From Ardenticatenaceae bacterium (GTDB lineage: Bacteria; Chloroflexota; Anaerolineae; Promineifilales; Promineifilaceae): DNA of 64,000 nt. The DNA lies in NCBI GenBank assembly GCA_020634415.1, contig JACKBT010000007.1, forward strand, positions 101,942 to 165,941, in the 5' to 3' direction. The notes below the pieces were generated by a model. That model was not told where the DNA came from. It saw nothing but the letters and a program-made list of their open reading frames with translations, and searched no databases. Below are positions 1-7,906 of the stretch, one piece after another; the first letter of the stretch is position 1, and every line of letters starts with the position of its first letter. The translations under genes were made by a program, and so were the position numbers.

Positions 1-866
1 AGCGTGCCATTGCCCTTGCCCCAAATGCCATGATGCCCGCAGTTGAGGCCATGATCTGAGGTGTAAATGATGAGGGTGTCATCTAAAACACCTAACGCTT
101 CTAATTCGTCCAACAAACGGCCGATACCTTCATCAATCTCGGTCACGGCGGCGTAATATTGCGCCAACGCCTCGCGGGGGTTGTTGCGGGTGGCATCGGT
201 GGATTCCAGATTTTGACGGCCGAAGGGGTGCATGACATCGTTGGGAATATCGGCGAAGGTGCATTGGCGATAGCTAGACACGAGTCGTTCGGGATGATCT
301 TGCCAGGGGCTGTGGGTGGCGTAGTAGCCGACGGTGAGGAAAAAGGGTTTGTTGGCTTCACGTTGGTGCAAAAAGCTGATGGCTTTGTCGGTGACTACGC
401 GGGTGATGTTGCCGGGTATGCTGTGATGTTCACCGTCGAAGCCGTATAGATGGGGGCCTTGGTGGGGAATGGGCCAGCCGCGCCCCAGGGTGAACCATTG
501 GTCAAAACCAGCTTGGGGATGCTCGTCGCGCCCCAGGTGCCATTTGCCGGATTGGGCGGTTTGGTAGCCTGCGTCGCGGAGTAGTTGGGCGAGGGTGGCG
601 GCATCTCCCAGCCAGTTGTGGGCATCTATGGCGGGGTCGTCGGTGGAGAGGTAGTCGTGCAGGCCATGCTGTGAGGCGAGTTGGCCGGTGTGAAGGCAGG
701 CGCGGGCGGGGGAACAGACGGGAGTGGGGGTGAAGGCGTGGCGCATTTGCACGCCGGTTTGGGCCAGGTAGTCGAGGGTGGGGGTGCGGATTTCGCGGTT
801 GCCGTAGCAGCCCAAGGCCCATTGGGCGTGGTCGTCGGTGAGGAAGAGGAGAATGTTGGGGGTCAT
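1..866 (-). CDS. Type I sulfatase, N-terminal part (runs off window)
   Basis: This is the first 288 codons of a formylglycine-dependent sulfatase that continues past base 1. It is an alkaline-phosphatase-superfamily hydrolase cleaving sulfate esters. The protein opens with NILLFLTDDH, whose Asp pair (D11, D12) is the usual metal-binding site. The sulfatase signature CSPAR follows, with Cys51 the residue converted to formylglycine by the maturation enzyme. Further on are SGKWHLG and TSDHG, both conserved in the family. The ATG at 866 is chosen because the conserved N-terminus starts there. No signal peptide is visible, so the enzyme may be cytoplasmic. Substrate cannot be told from the sequence. 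It is divergent from the salvage locus at 1093, with a repeat-rich spacer between them. Confidence 0.9.
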   Translation of the reverse strand, partial: MTPNILLFLTDDHAQWALGCYGNREIRTPTLDYLAQTGVQMRHAFTPTPVCSPARACLHTGQLASQHGLHDYLSTDDPAIDAHNWLGDAATLAQLLRDAGYQTAQSGKWHLGRDEHPQAGFDQWFTLGRGWPIPHQGPHLYGFDGEHHSIPGNITRVVTDKAISFLHQREANKPFFLTVGYYATHSPWQDHPERLVSSYRQCTFADIPNDVMHPFGRQNLESTDATRNNPREALAQYYAAVTEIDEGIGRLLDELEALGVLDDTLIIYTSDHGLNCGHHGIWGKGNGT

Positions 867-1092
867 GGTTGGTGAACGGTTATCGGTGAACGGTTGTCGG
901 ATTACCGATTACGGATTACGGATTACCGATTACCGCTTTATATGGGCTATTATTATGGGGTAATTTGGGGGTTTTAGCGAGAATTTGGGGCGGTTGAAAC
1001 CGCAGCAACGATTACGAAGTTGGCCTGCGCCGACTTAGACCGCGTAGGCAGGCTTCGTAGTCGCTGCCGCGAATTTATGTGTAGGGTGTGAT
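867..1092. repeat. Divergent spacer with word-repeats and a hairpin
   Basis: This spacer separates the sulfatase from the ADP-ribosylglycohydrolase gene. From about 870 to 938 it is built of repeated words (ATCGGTGAACGG, then several CGGATTACCGATTACGG-like units) that are partly inverted copies of each other, so it can fold. Related words occur at 6277-6330 and 7846-7896. From about 990 to 1075 there is an unrelated imperfect hairpin made of GCGGTTGAAACCGC followed by paired CGAAGT/ACTTCG-like arms. I see no clear promoter in it. Confidence 0.5.
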
Positions 1093-2400
1093 ATGTATTC
1101 TTCTTATGAATTGTTGTTGGCGGAGTTGGATTTGCGGGAGCAGCAGGGGGTGGATGGGGTGGTGTTGGCGGGGATTAGAACGGCCGTTTCCCACACCCCC
1201 GATGCCGATCTTACTGCCCATTGGCAGCAGCTTGAGATGCTCAAGCCTGCCCCTGGCTGGCCTTATTATGAACCTATCTCTCTGGCCGATATTCAGGCGA
1301 CGCTGCCGCCAGCGGCGCAGTTGGCCGAGGCGCAGGATGTGGCGCAGCGGGTTCATGGCGGTGTGTTGGGGCGGTGTGCGGGCATGATGTTGGGCAAGCC
1401 ATTGGAGGGGACGAATCCACCGGCGCAGATTTGGGCGTATCTGCGGCGGGCGGGGGCGTATCCGCTGCGGGATTATGTGCCGCTGCTGGAACCGTTGCCT
1501 GATGACATTGCCGTACCGGCGTGGAGCCGCTGGCATGATACGACGCTGGGCAATATTGGCGGCACGGTGCGGGATGATGATATTGATTATATGATTGCGG
1601 CGTTGCTGATTTTGCAGCGGTATGGTTTTGAGTTTACGCCGGCCGATGTGGGGCAGTTTTGGCTGAATCATTTTGCTTATGAGCAGGTGTATACGGCGGA
1701 GCGGGTGTTGTATCGGCATTTGGTGAATGGGGTGGATGTGGCGACGGCCGTTACCCTGCAAAATCCCTACCGGGAATGGATTGGGGCGCAGATTCGGGCG
1801 GATGTGTATGGTTATGTGTGGCCGGGGCAGCCGCGCCGGGCGGCGGCGTTGGCGTATCAGGATGCCAGTTTGTCTCATGTGCAGAATGGGGTGTATGGGG
1901 CGATGTGGGTGGCGGCGATGGTGGCGGCGGCGTTTGTGCTGGATGACGTGGAGGCGATTGTTCGTGCAGGGCTGGCGGAGATCCCGCCGCAAAGCCGTCT
2001 GGCGGAGGCGATTGGGGATGTGCTGGTGTGGGTGGAAGAGGAGGTGAGTTGGGAGGGGGTTTGGCAGCGGATTGAGGGGAAATACGGCCGTTATTACAAA
2101 ACGGATGAAGGCACCAATTGGGTGCATACGATTCCCAATGCTTGTTTGGTGGCGTTGGGGCTGTTGTATGGGAAGGGGGATTTTGGGGTGAGTGTGGGAA
2201 CGGCCGTTATGGGTGGCTGGGATACGGACTGCAATGGGGCAACGGTCGGCTCGATTCTGGGGGTGATGCTGGGGGTGGAGGGTATTCCGGCGCGGTGGGC
2301 CGAGCCGCTCGATGATAAAATTGAGAGTTCTATCTCTGGCTATAATCGCCTCACCATTTCGGGGTTGGCACAGGAAATTGCAGCATTGGTCAAAAGGTAA
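1093..2400 (+). CDS. ADP-ribosylglycohydrolase family protein
   Basis: Predicted ADP-ribosyl-glycohydrolase-fold enzyme of 435 aa (DraG/ARH class), a dinuclear-magnesium hydrolase of N- or O-ribosidic bonds. Residues 90-106 contain the family's first helix (GRCAGMMLGKPLEG). RDDDIDYM at about 160-167 supplies the first Asp cluster, and GGWDTDCNGATVGS near 373 supplies the C-terminal Asp cluster. The first 80 residues are an N-terminal extension of unknown role. It is the first gene of a plus-strand run with an amidohydrolase, a nucleoside-type ABC importer and a PfkB kinase. A small-molecule ribosidase role therefore seems more likely than protein de-ADP-ribosylation, but that is inference. 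Copies of ACGGCCGT occur at 1180, 1744, 2084 and 2200. Confidence 0.85.
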   Translation: MYSSYELLLAELDLREQQGVDGVVLAGIRTAVSHTPDADLTAHWQQLEMLKPAPGWPYYEPISLADIQATLPPAAQLAEAQDVAQRVHGGVLGRCAGMMLGKPLEGTNPPAQIWAYLRRAGAYPLRDYVPLLEPLPDDIAVPAWSRWHDTTLGNIGGTVRDDDIDYMIAALLILQRYGFEFTPADVGQFWLNHFAYEQVYTAERVLYRHLVNGVDVATAVTLQNPYREWIGAQIRADVYGYVWPGQPRRAAALAYQDASLSHVQNGVYGAMWVAAMVAAAFVLDDVEAIVRAGLAEIPPQSRLAEAIGDVLVWVEEEVSWEGVWQRIEGKYGRYYKTDEGTNWVHTIPNACLVALGLLYGKGDFGVSVGTAVMGGWDTDCNGATVGSILGVMLGVEGIPARWAEPLDDKIESSISGYNRLTISGLAQEIAALVKR

Positions 2401-2482
2401 TTATCAAAGATTACGCGGATTGTGCGGATTAAAGAAAATAATCGGCGTAATCTGCGTAGTCCTTGAAAAGCAGAGGTTTGGT

Positions 2483-3820
2483 ATGGAAAAAGAGCAAATC
2501 ATTATTCGGGATTGTCATGTGTTGCAGAATGCGCCAGGGGAGGGGCTGACGATTGCGCGGGATTGTGACATTGTGGTGGAAGGGCAGGAGATTGTGGCGA
2601 TCCGGCCAACGACTTTAGAGGTTGCCGATGGTGTGACAGTGGTGGAGGGGCGGGGGATGTTGGCGATGCCGGGGCTGATTAACACGCACGCGCACGCGCC
2701 GATGGTGATTTTTCGGGGGCTGGCGGAGGATGTTTCGATTGAGCGCTGGTTTAATGAGTTTATGTGGCCGTTGGAGAGTAATCTGACGGAGGAGGATGTG
2801 TATTGGGGGATGCTGCTGGCGTTGGCGGAGATGATTGAGGCGGGGGTGACGACGGTGGCGGATCATTATTTTTTCATGGAGCGGGCGGCGCAGGCGGTGA
2901 CGGAGGCGGGGACGCGGGCGGCGTTGGGCTATGCGGTGTTTGGTGACCGGGGGTATGAGGCGTTGGCGGCTACGGCCGATTTTGCTGAACAGTGGCAGGG
3001 GAGAGCGGACGGCCGTATTACCACCTGGATGGCCCCCCATGCGCCGTATACGTGTGATGATGACTTTTTGCGGACGGCCGTTGACCATGCCAAACGGTTG
3101 GGTGTGGGCATCCACATCCACGCGGCTGAGGAGATGGGGCAGACGAAGGCCAGTCTGGAGAAGCGGGGGATGACGCCGATTCAGGTGTTGGCGGAGACGG
3201 GTATTTTGGATGTGCCGACGATTATTGCGCATGGCTGTGGCATTTTGCCGGAGGATATAACCATTTTGCGGCAGGCTAAACAGGTGGGCGTGGCTCACGC
3301 GCCCAAGACCTATTTGAAGTTGGGGATGGGGCTAACGCCGATTACGGCTTTGCGTGAGGCGGGGATTGCGGTGGGGCTGGCTTCGGATGGGGCGGTGAGT
3401 AATAACACGCTGGATATTTTGGAGAGTTTGCGGCTGATGGCGATGCTGCAAAAGCATGAGGCGCGTGACCCGGAGGTGATGACGATTTCTGAGGCGTTGG
3501 ATATTGCCTTTAATGGCAGTGCGGCGGTGTTGGGGTTGGGGGATCGGATCGGCCGTTTGGCTCCTGGTTATTTGGCCGATATTGTGCTGTTGGATATGAG
3601 CGGGACGCATCATCAGCCTTTGCATAGTATGAGTGCCAGCCTGGTTTATAATGCGCGGGCGGGTGATGTGCAGACGGTGATGGTGAACGGCCGTCTCCTC
3701 ATGCAAGACCGCCAACTGCTGACGATTGATAAGGCGGAGGTCATTAAGCAGGTGAATAAAAACATGGAGCGGCTGGCGCAGCGCATTCCTAACAAGCGGA
3801 TTCAGGTTTACAATCCTTGA
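2483..3820 (+). CDS. TRZ/ATZ-family amidohydrolase (adenosine/MTA deaminase-like)
   Basis: Metal-dependent amidohydrolase of 445 aa in the TRZ/ATZ/MtaD group, which deaminates or dechlorinates heterocycles such as S-adenosylhomocysteine, methylthioadenosine, guanine or triazines. Visible metal ligands are the HxH of NTHAHAP (H69, H71), IHIHAAEE, IIAHGCG and the Asp of LASDGAVSNN. A small beta-domain made from both termini flanks the barrel, as usual. An open frame extends back to 2312, but that overlaps the upstream gene. The ATG at 2483, after CAGAGG, begins exactly at the conserved N-terminus and is preferred. It sits 82 nt after the glycohydrolase gene and just before the nucleoside transporter genes, which suggests a purine nucleoside or modified nucleoside substrate. 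The exact substrate is not determinable here. Confidence 0.88.
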   Translation: MEKEQIIIRDCHVLQNAPGEGLTIARDCDIVVEGQEIVAIRPTTLEVADGVTVVEGRGMLAMPGLINTHAHAPMVIFRGLAEDVSIERWFNEFMWPLESNLTEEDVYWGMLLALAEMIEAGVTTVADHYFFMERAAQAVTEAGTRAALGYAVFGDRGYEALAATADFAEQWQGRADGRITTWMAPHAPYTCDDDFLRTAVDHAKRLGVGIHIHAAEEMGQTKASLEKRGMTPIQVLAETGILDVPTIIAHGCGILPEDITILRQAKQVGVAHAPKTYLKLGMGLTPITALREAGIAVGLASDGAVSNNTLDILESLRLMAMLQKHEARDPEVMTISEALDIAFNGSAAVLGLGDRIGRLAPGYLADIVLLDMSGTHHQPLHSMSASLVYNARAGDVQTVMVNGRLLMQDRQLLTIDKAEVIKQVNKNMERLAQRIPNKRIQVYNP

Positions 3821-3835
3821 TTCATTTTGTAATCG

Positions 3836-3914
3836 TTCAGTCCCTCGAGGGAAAAATCCTCCCGGAGGCTTCTTTTACGAAGGCACTCTCGAGGGAAAAC
3901 CTCCGGGAGGGTGA
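3836..3914. repeat. Paired CTCGAGGGAAAA / CCTCCGGGAGG hairpin repeat
   Basis: The gap between the amidohydrolase and the first permease carries two near-copies of a unit made of CTCGAGGGAAAA followed by CCTCC(C/G)GGAGG. CTCGAG and CTCCCGGAG are each self-complementary, so several alternative stems can form. A related CTCCGGGAGG word is at 58267-58277. A role as terminator or RNA-processing site is possible but unproven. Confidence 0.45.
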
Positions 3915-3938
3915 ACGGTTACTCCATTTTTGGCTTTG

Positions 3939-4955
3939 ATGATGACTTCTCGTCGCTGGCTGCTGCCATTGGCGGCACTTGCTTTAAGTTTGTTGGTGGG
4001 CATGTTGTTCATTCTGCCAACGGGTGAGAATCCGCTGGCGGTGTATGGGGCCTGGTTTGAGGCGGGGTTTAGCTGCCACAGTGGGGCGGGGCGGTGTGCG
4101 CTGCTGACGGCTTTGCAGTATGCCACGCCGATGATTTTGAGCGGTTTGTCGGCGATGATGGCTTTTCGGGTGGGGCTGATTAGCATTGGGCAGTTGGGGC
4201 AGATGGTGATGGGGGCGGGGGTGACGGCCTGGTTGGTGTCGGTGCTGCCCTGGCCGCCGTTGTTGAGGGGGGTAACGGCCGTCTGCATTGCCATCTCCTT
4301 TGCCGCCCTGTGGAGTGCCATTCCTGGCTTCCTCCGCGCTTTTCTGCACATCAATGAAGTCATCACCACCTTCCTCATGAACTCTTTTGCCCTGGCTGTG
4401 GTTGGCCCCATCAGCTTTTGGCGCATTCCTGAGGAGATGCAGCTTACGCCACTGGTGGCGGCTACCAAGTTAACAGTGGCTCTGTTTATTGCCCTGCTCG
4501 TGGCTCTGTTTATGTATCTGTATCTTTGGCGCACCAGTGCGGGGCTGACGGTGCGGATGTCGGGGCAGGCGGCTTATTTTGCCCAATATGCGGGCATGAA
4601 GGCCCGCTGGGCGGTGGTGGCGGGGATGGCGGTGAGCGGCATGTTGGCTGGTTTGGCGGGCGCGTTGGAAGTGTTGGGGGTGCATTATCGTTTTGTGGCT
4701 AATTTTTCTAGTGTGGATGAGTTTGACGGGATTATTGTGAGCTTATTGGGGCAGCTTCATCCGTTGGGAGTGGTGTTGTCGTCGGTGTTGTTGGGGGGGC
4801 TGCGGTTGGGGGCGTTGAATGGCTTGCAGTTGCAAACGGCCGTGCCCCGGGAACTGGGTAATGCTGTCATTGCACTCACGATGATCTTCATTGCCGCCCC
4901 TCGTTTTCTGCATTGGCGCCGCCCTGGGCACCGCCGCCGCGACCCCCAAAATTGA
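3939..4955 (+). CDS. Nucleoside-type ABC transporter permease (YufP-like), first copy
   Basis: Integral membrane permease of 338 aa from the BMP-associated (branched-chain-amino-acid-permease fold) importers that take up nucleosides. About 8-10 hydrophobic segments are visible, with the family's GLSAMMAFRVGLISIGQLGQ stretch near 70-90 and INEVITTFLMN near 143-153, the coupling region for the ATPase. It is clearly a paralogue of the permease at 7907: both share LxxFxA.F.C and the IGQxGQ and INEVITT blocks. A TTG at 3930 is in frame, but the ATG at 3939 is a better start; no strong Shine-Dalgarno is seen. Its position before the binding-protein gene, apart from the other permeases, is unusual. 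It may be a second heteromeric partner or an alternative subunit. Confidence 0.85.
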   Translation: MMTSRRWLLPLAALALSLLVGMLFILPTGENPLAVYGAWFEAGFSCHSGAGRCALLTALQYATPMILSGLSAMMAFRVGLISIGQLGQMVMGAGVTAWLVSVLPWPPLLRGVTAVCIAISFAALWSAIPGFLRAFLHINEVITTFLMNSFALAVVGPISFWRIPEEMQLTPLVAATKLTVALFIALLVALFMYLYLWRTSAGLTVRMSGQAAYFAQYAGMKARWAVVAGMAVSGMLAGLAGALEVLGVHYRFVANFSSVDEFDGIIVSLLGQLHPLGVVLSSVLLGGLRLGALNGLQLQTAVPRELGNAVIALTMIFIAAPRFLHWRRPGHRRRDPQN

Positions 4956-5214
4956 TGCTAAATCACCGCTTTTCAGATGGCAAAATTGAGAAGCCTGTTA
5001 TACTACTTTGCCATTGTTACGATACCTACCTGGATGGTGAGAGGAAGCCCATCCACTCTAGAAATAGGCCGCTAAGGATAGTCGGCAAAGGAGGTCATCA
5101 TCGGCAAAAAGTCCCAATAAATGTTCAATTCTACTTACTTTATTAACCTAAAGGTCTGTTGCTCTGGCAGCAGCCATCCCAATTAACGCCTATTTACTTA
5201 GGAGGAAGAGAATC
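4956..5214 (+). promoter_or_regulatory. Leader of the BMP gene with extended -10 candidate
   Basis: This 259-nt gap contains no gene. TGTTATACT at 4996-5004 fits an extended -10 box and would give a leader of roughly 200 nt. Inside the leader, TGGATGG and CCATCCA (about 5031-5057) can pair as a 7-bp stem. AAAGGAGGT near 5088-5096 is a strong ribosome-binding sequence with no start codon at the right distance. I could not match the leader to a known riboswitch class. Confidence 0.35.
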
Positions 5215-6267
5215 ATGAAGCGTTTTGTTTATTTGTTACTTGTGGCGACTTTGTTGACGCTGGCCTTGACCGCTTGCGGTGGGGCTGAAGAGGAAGCCGA
5301 AGATTTTAGCTTTGCCCTGGTTTTGCCGGGGCCGTTGGGCGACCGTTCTTTTTCCGATTCGGCGAATCGTGGTGCTGAACGAGCCATTGACGAGATGGGT
5401 GTAAAAGGCACGGTGATTGAGACATCGGGTATTGCTGAACATGAGGCTGCCTTGCGTGGTGCGATTCAAGCTGGTAATGATATTGTGCTGCCGCTGGCTA
5501 TAGATGCTCAGTTGGTTTTAGATTTAGCGGCCGAATTCCCCGATCAAAAGTTTGGTGCGCCTTCTGATGTGTTTGCGGATGAGTTGCCCGATAACTTTGC
5601 GGCTTTCCAGATCAATGTGCATCAATCTAGTTTTCTGGTGGGGTTGATTGCGGGTAGTATGACGGAAAGCAAGACTGTCGGCGCGGTTGTTGGTGGCGAT
5701 GCCCCGGCTTTGAACCAGTTCTTTTATGGTTACAAGCAAGGTGTGTTAGAGGTCTGCCCCGATTGCCAGGTGTTGGTTGGCTATCTTGGCTTCGATTTTG
5801 ACAATCCCACGCTGGGTTTGGAAACGGCTTTGGGCCAATTTGAGCAGGGTGCGGATATTGTGTATCAGGTGGCGGGGCGTTCTGGTGAAGGTGTTTTGGA
5901 AGCGGCCAAACAAACGGGTAATTATGCTATTGGTGTGGATTCTAATCAGGACTGGATTCAACCTGGTCATGTGATTGTTTCTATGATTAAGCGGGTGGAT
6001 ATTGCTACCTATACCCTGATTGAGTGGGCGAAGAATGATACCTTCAAGGGTGGTTTTAATGAGTTGGGTATGGCGGATGGTGCGGCTGGTATCTCTTGGG
6101 ATGAAGGCTCTACCACGTTTGAGGAAGAAGGCCCGGCTGCTATGACGGACAAGCTTCCGGCTGTGAAGGAATTGGTTGAGGATTATCGTCAACGGATTCT
6201 GGATGGCGATTATGAAGTGTGTGATGCTTTGAACCCAACGGCCGTTTGTGACCCGTTGATGAATTAA
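5215..6267 (+). CDS. BMP-family nucleoside-binding lipoprotein
   Basis: Substrate-binding lipoprotein of 350 aa in the Bmp/PnrA family, which delivers purine or other nucleosides to ABC permeases. It has an N-terminal signal of about 20 residues ending in a lipobox (LTAC, Cys21), then an acidic linker. The mature domain starts at FSFALVLPGPLGDRSFSD, the family's conserved first strand and ligand loop. A GVDSNQDWIQPG stretch near 240-252 resembles the GVDxDQ region of PnrA. The start is supported by AGGAGG ten bases upstream. It sits between one permease and the ATPase, so it is the receptor of this importer. Confidence 0.92.
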   Translation: MKRFVYLLLVATLLTLALTACGGAEEEAEDFSFALVLPGPLGDRSFSDSANRGAERAIDEMGVKGTVIETSGIAEHEAALRGAIQAGNDIVLPLAIDAQLVLDLAAEFPDQKFGAPSDVFADELPDNFAAFQINVHQSSFLVGLIAGSMTESKTVGAVVGGDAPALNQFFYGYKQGVLEVCPDCQVLVGYLGFDFDNPTLGLETALGQFEQGADIVYQVAGRSGEGVLEAAKQTGNYAIGVDSNQDWIQPGHVIVSMIKRVDIATYTLIEWAKNDTFKGGFNELGMADGAAGISWDEGSTTFEEEGPAAMTDKLPAVKELVEDYRQRILDGDYEVCDALNPTAVCDPLMN

Positions 6268-6276
6268 TAGCCTGTA

Positions 6277-6333
6277 ATGGGTAATCGGTAATCGGTGAAC
6301 AGGTATCCGATTACCGATTACTATCTACGAATC
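6277..6333. repeat. GGTAATCGGTGAAC / ATCCGATTACCGATTAC spacer repeat
   Basis: Short gap between the binding protein and the ATPase genes. It is made of TAATCGG words followed by inverted CCGATTA words and can form a stem. The same words occur at about 870-938 and at 7846-7896, all three in the same transcription unit. An RNA-processing or translation-spacing role is possible. Confidence 0.45.
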
Positions 6334-7863
6334 ATGTCCAACGCTGTTGAGTTACGCAATATCACGAAGTTTTTTCCTTCATCGAATGTTCTGGCAAATA
6401 ATCAGGTGAGTCTGGAGGTGAAGGAGGGGGAAGTTCATGCGCTGGTGGGGGAGAATGGGGCGGGCAAGACGACGCTGATGAATATTTTGTATGGCCTGCA
6501 CCCACCCGATTCAGGTCAGATTTTTGTGGATGGGCAGGAGGTGACTATCGGCCATCCTGATGATGCGATTCGGCTGGGGATTGGCATGGTGCATCAGCAT
6601 TTTAAGCTGGTGCCGTCGTTTACGATTGCCGAGAATATTATGCTGGGGATGGAGCCGAATAGGTATGGTTTATTGCAGAAGCGGGAGGAGGCGGAGATGG
6701 TGCGCCAATTGGCGGACAAGTTTGGTCTGCCGGTGGACCCGTATGCCCGTGTGCGTGATTTGCCGGTGGGGATGCAGCAGCGGGTGGAGATTTTGAAGGC
6801 GTTGGAGCGGGAGGCGAAGATTTTGATTTTGGATGAGCCAACGGCCGTTCTCACCCCTCAAGAAGTCAAAGAACTGCTCAATGTGGTGCGCAAACTGGCC
6901 GAACGAGGCCGCACCATTATCTTCATCACCCACAAGCTGGTTGAGGTGAAAAATGTGGCCGACCGCTTAAGTGTGATGCGTGGGGGGCGGATGATTGGCA
7001 CGAAAGAGGTGGCAAATACTTCGATTCCCGAAATGGCAAGCATGATGGTCGGCCGTCCGGTGCTGCTCAATCTGGATAAAAAGCCAGCCAACCCTGGGCA
7101 GGTTGTCTTTGCCGCTGACGACGTGACTATTTCGGATATCAGTGGTTTGCCTGCGGTGCGCCATCTCTCCTTCCAGGTGCGGCAGGGCGAGGTGTTGGGC
7201 GTGGCTGGTGTGAGCGGCAATGGGCAGACGGAACTGGTAGAAGCCATTAGCGGGATGCGGCCTGTTGATGGCGGCTCGATGCAATTTTTGGGTGACACCA
7301 TTACCCATGCCAGCGTTTATGAACGGCGCAATCGGGGCATGGCCCATATCCCTGAAGACCGCATCAAAATCGGCCTCAATTTGCAAACTGATCTGGATGA
7401 AAACTTAATTGTCAGCCGTTATAAGTGGCCGGAATTTAACCGCCTGGGTTTTTTGATTAAGCAGGCGATGCGCCGTTTTGCGGAGATTTCGATTAAACAG
7501 TTTTCGATTGCGGCGGCGCAGCCAGGGGGCGGCATTGCCACGCTGTCTGGGGGGAATATGCAGAAGGTGGTGCTGGCGCGGGAATTGGCGGGGAATCCCA
7601 AATTTGTGATTGCCAATCAGCCGACACGTGGTTTGGATGTGGGCAGTATTGAGTTTGTGCATCGTTCGCTGATTAAGGCGCGGGATGAGGGCGCAGGCAT
7701 TTTGCTGGTTTCGGTGGAGTTGGATGAGATTATGTCGCTGAGTGACCGGGTGATTGTGCTGTATCGGGGCGAGATTGCGGGGGAGGTTGACCCGCAGACG
7801 GTGACGCAGGAAGAGATTGGGTTGTTGATGGGAGGGAGTAAGGCGGTAATCGGTGAACGGTAA
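6334..7863 (+). CDS. Nucleoside ABC transporter, double ATPase subunit (YufO-like)
   Basis: Cytoplasmic ATPase of 509 aa with two fused nucleotide-binding domains, as in sugar and nucleoside importers of the CUT2/BMP type. The first domain has Walker A GENGAGKTT, signature LPVGMQQRVEIL and Walker B ILILDEPTAVL. The second domain has a degenerate Walker A (GVSGNGQTE), an intact LSGGNMQKVVLAREL signature and a Walker B ending NQPTRGLD, which is normal for this family. The ATG at 6334 is preferred over an upstream in-frame GTG at 6295 because the latter would translate the spacer repeat. It powers the permeases at 7907 and 9022, and perhaps the one at 3939. Confidence 0.93.
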   Translation: MSNAVELRNITKFFPSSNVLANNQVSLEVKEGEVHALVGENGAGKTTLMNILYGLHPPDSGQIFVDGQEVTIGHPDDAIRLGIGMVHQHFKLVPSFTIAENIMLGMEPNRYGLLQKREEAEMVRQLADKFGLPVDPYARVRDLPVGMQQRVEILKALEREAKILILDEPTAVLTPQEVKELLNVVRKLAERGRTIIFITHKLVEVKNVADRLSVMRGGRMIGTKEVANTSIPEMASMMVGRPVLLNLDKKPANPGQVVFAADDVTISDISGLPAVRHLSFQVRQGEVLGVAGVSGNGQTELVEAISGMRPVDGGSMQFLGDTITHASVYERRNRGMAHIPEDRIKIGLNLQTDLDENLIVSRYKWPEFNRLGFLIKQAMRRFAEISIKQFSIAAAQPGGGIATLSGGNMQKVVLARELAGNPKFVIANQPTRGLDVGSIEFVHRSLIKARDEGAGILLVSVELDEIMSLSDRVIVLYRGEIAGEVDPQTVTQEEIGLLMGGSKAVIGER

Positions 7864-7896
7864 TCGGTCATCCGATTACGGCTCACGGTTTACTGT
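7846..7896. repeat. GGTAATCGGTGAACGG spacer repeat
   Basis: Third occurrence of the TAATCGG/CCGATTAC word family, between the ATPase and permease genes and overlapping the last codons of the ATPase gene. The overlap means the repeat supplies part of the coding sequence (the C-terminal AVIGER residues). Confidence 0.4.
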
Positions 7897-7906
7897 TAAC
7901 TGAACT

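Noticed and set aside
143..875. Several open frames on both strands over the sulfatase
   Set aside because: They are shadow frames of the partial sulfatase; only the frame starting at 866 shows conserved motifs.
870..940. Possible CRISPR array in the repeated spacer
   Set aside because: Units are 10-15 nt, irregular and without spacers.
1075..2127. 350-codon minus-strand frame opposite the ADP-ribosylglycohydrolase gene
   Set aside because: Its product is Arg/His/Pro-rich and unlike any protein; it arises from the biased codon use of the plus-strand gene.
5080..5146. Strong ribosome-binding sequence suggesting a small gene before the BMP gene
   Set aside because: No ATG, GTG or TTG at suitable distance opens a meaningful frame.
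4956..5214. Purine riboswitch before the nucleoside-binding protein
   Set aside because: The conserved core bases of known purine riboswitches are not present.
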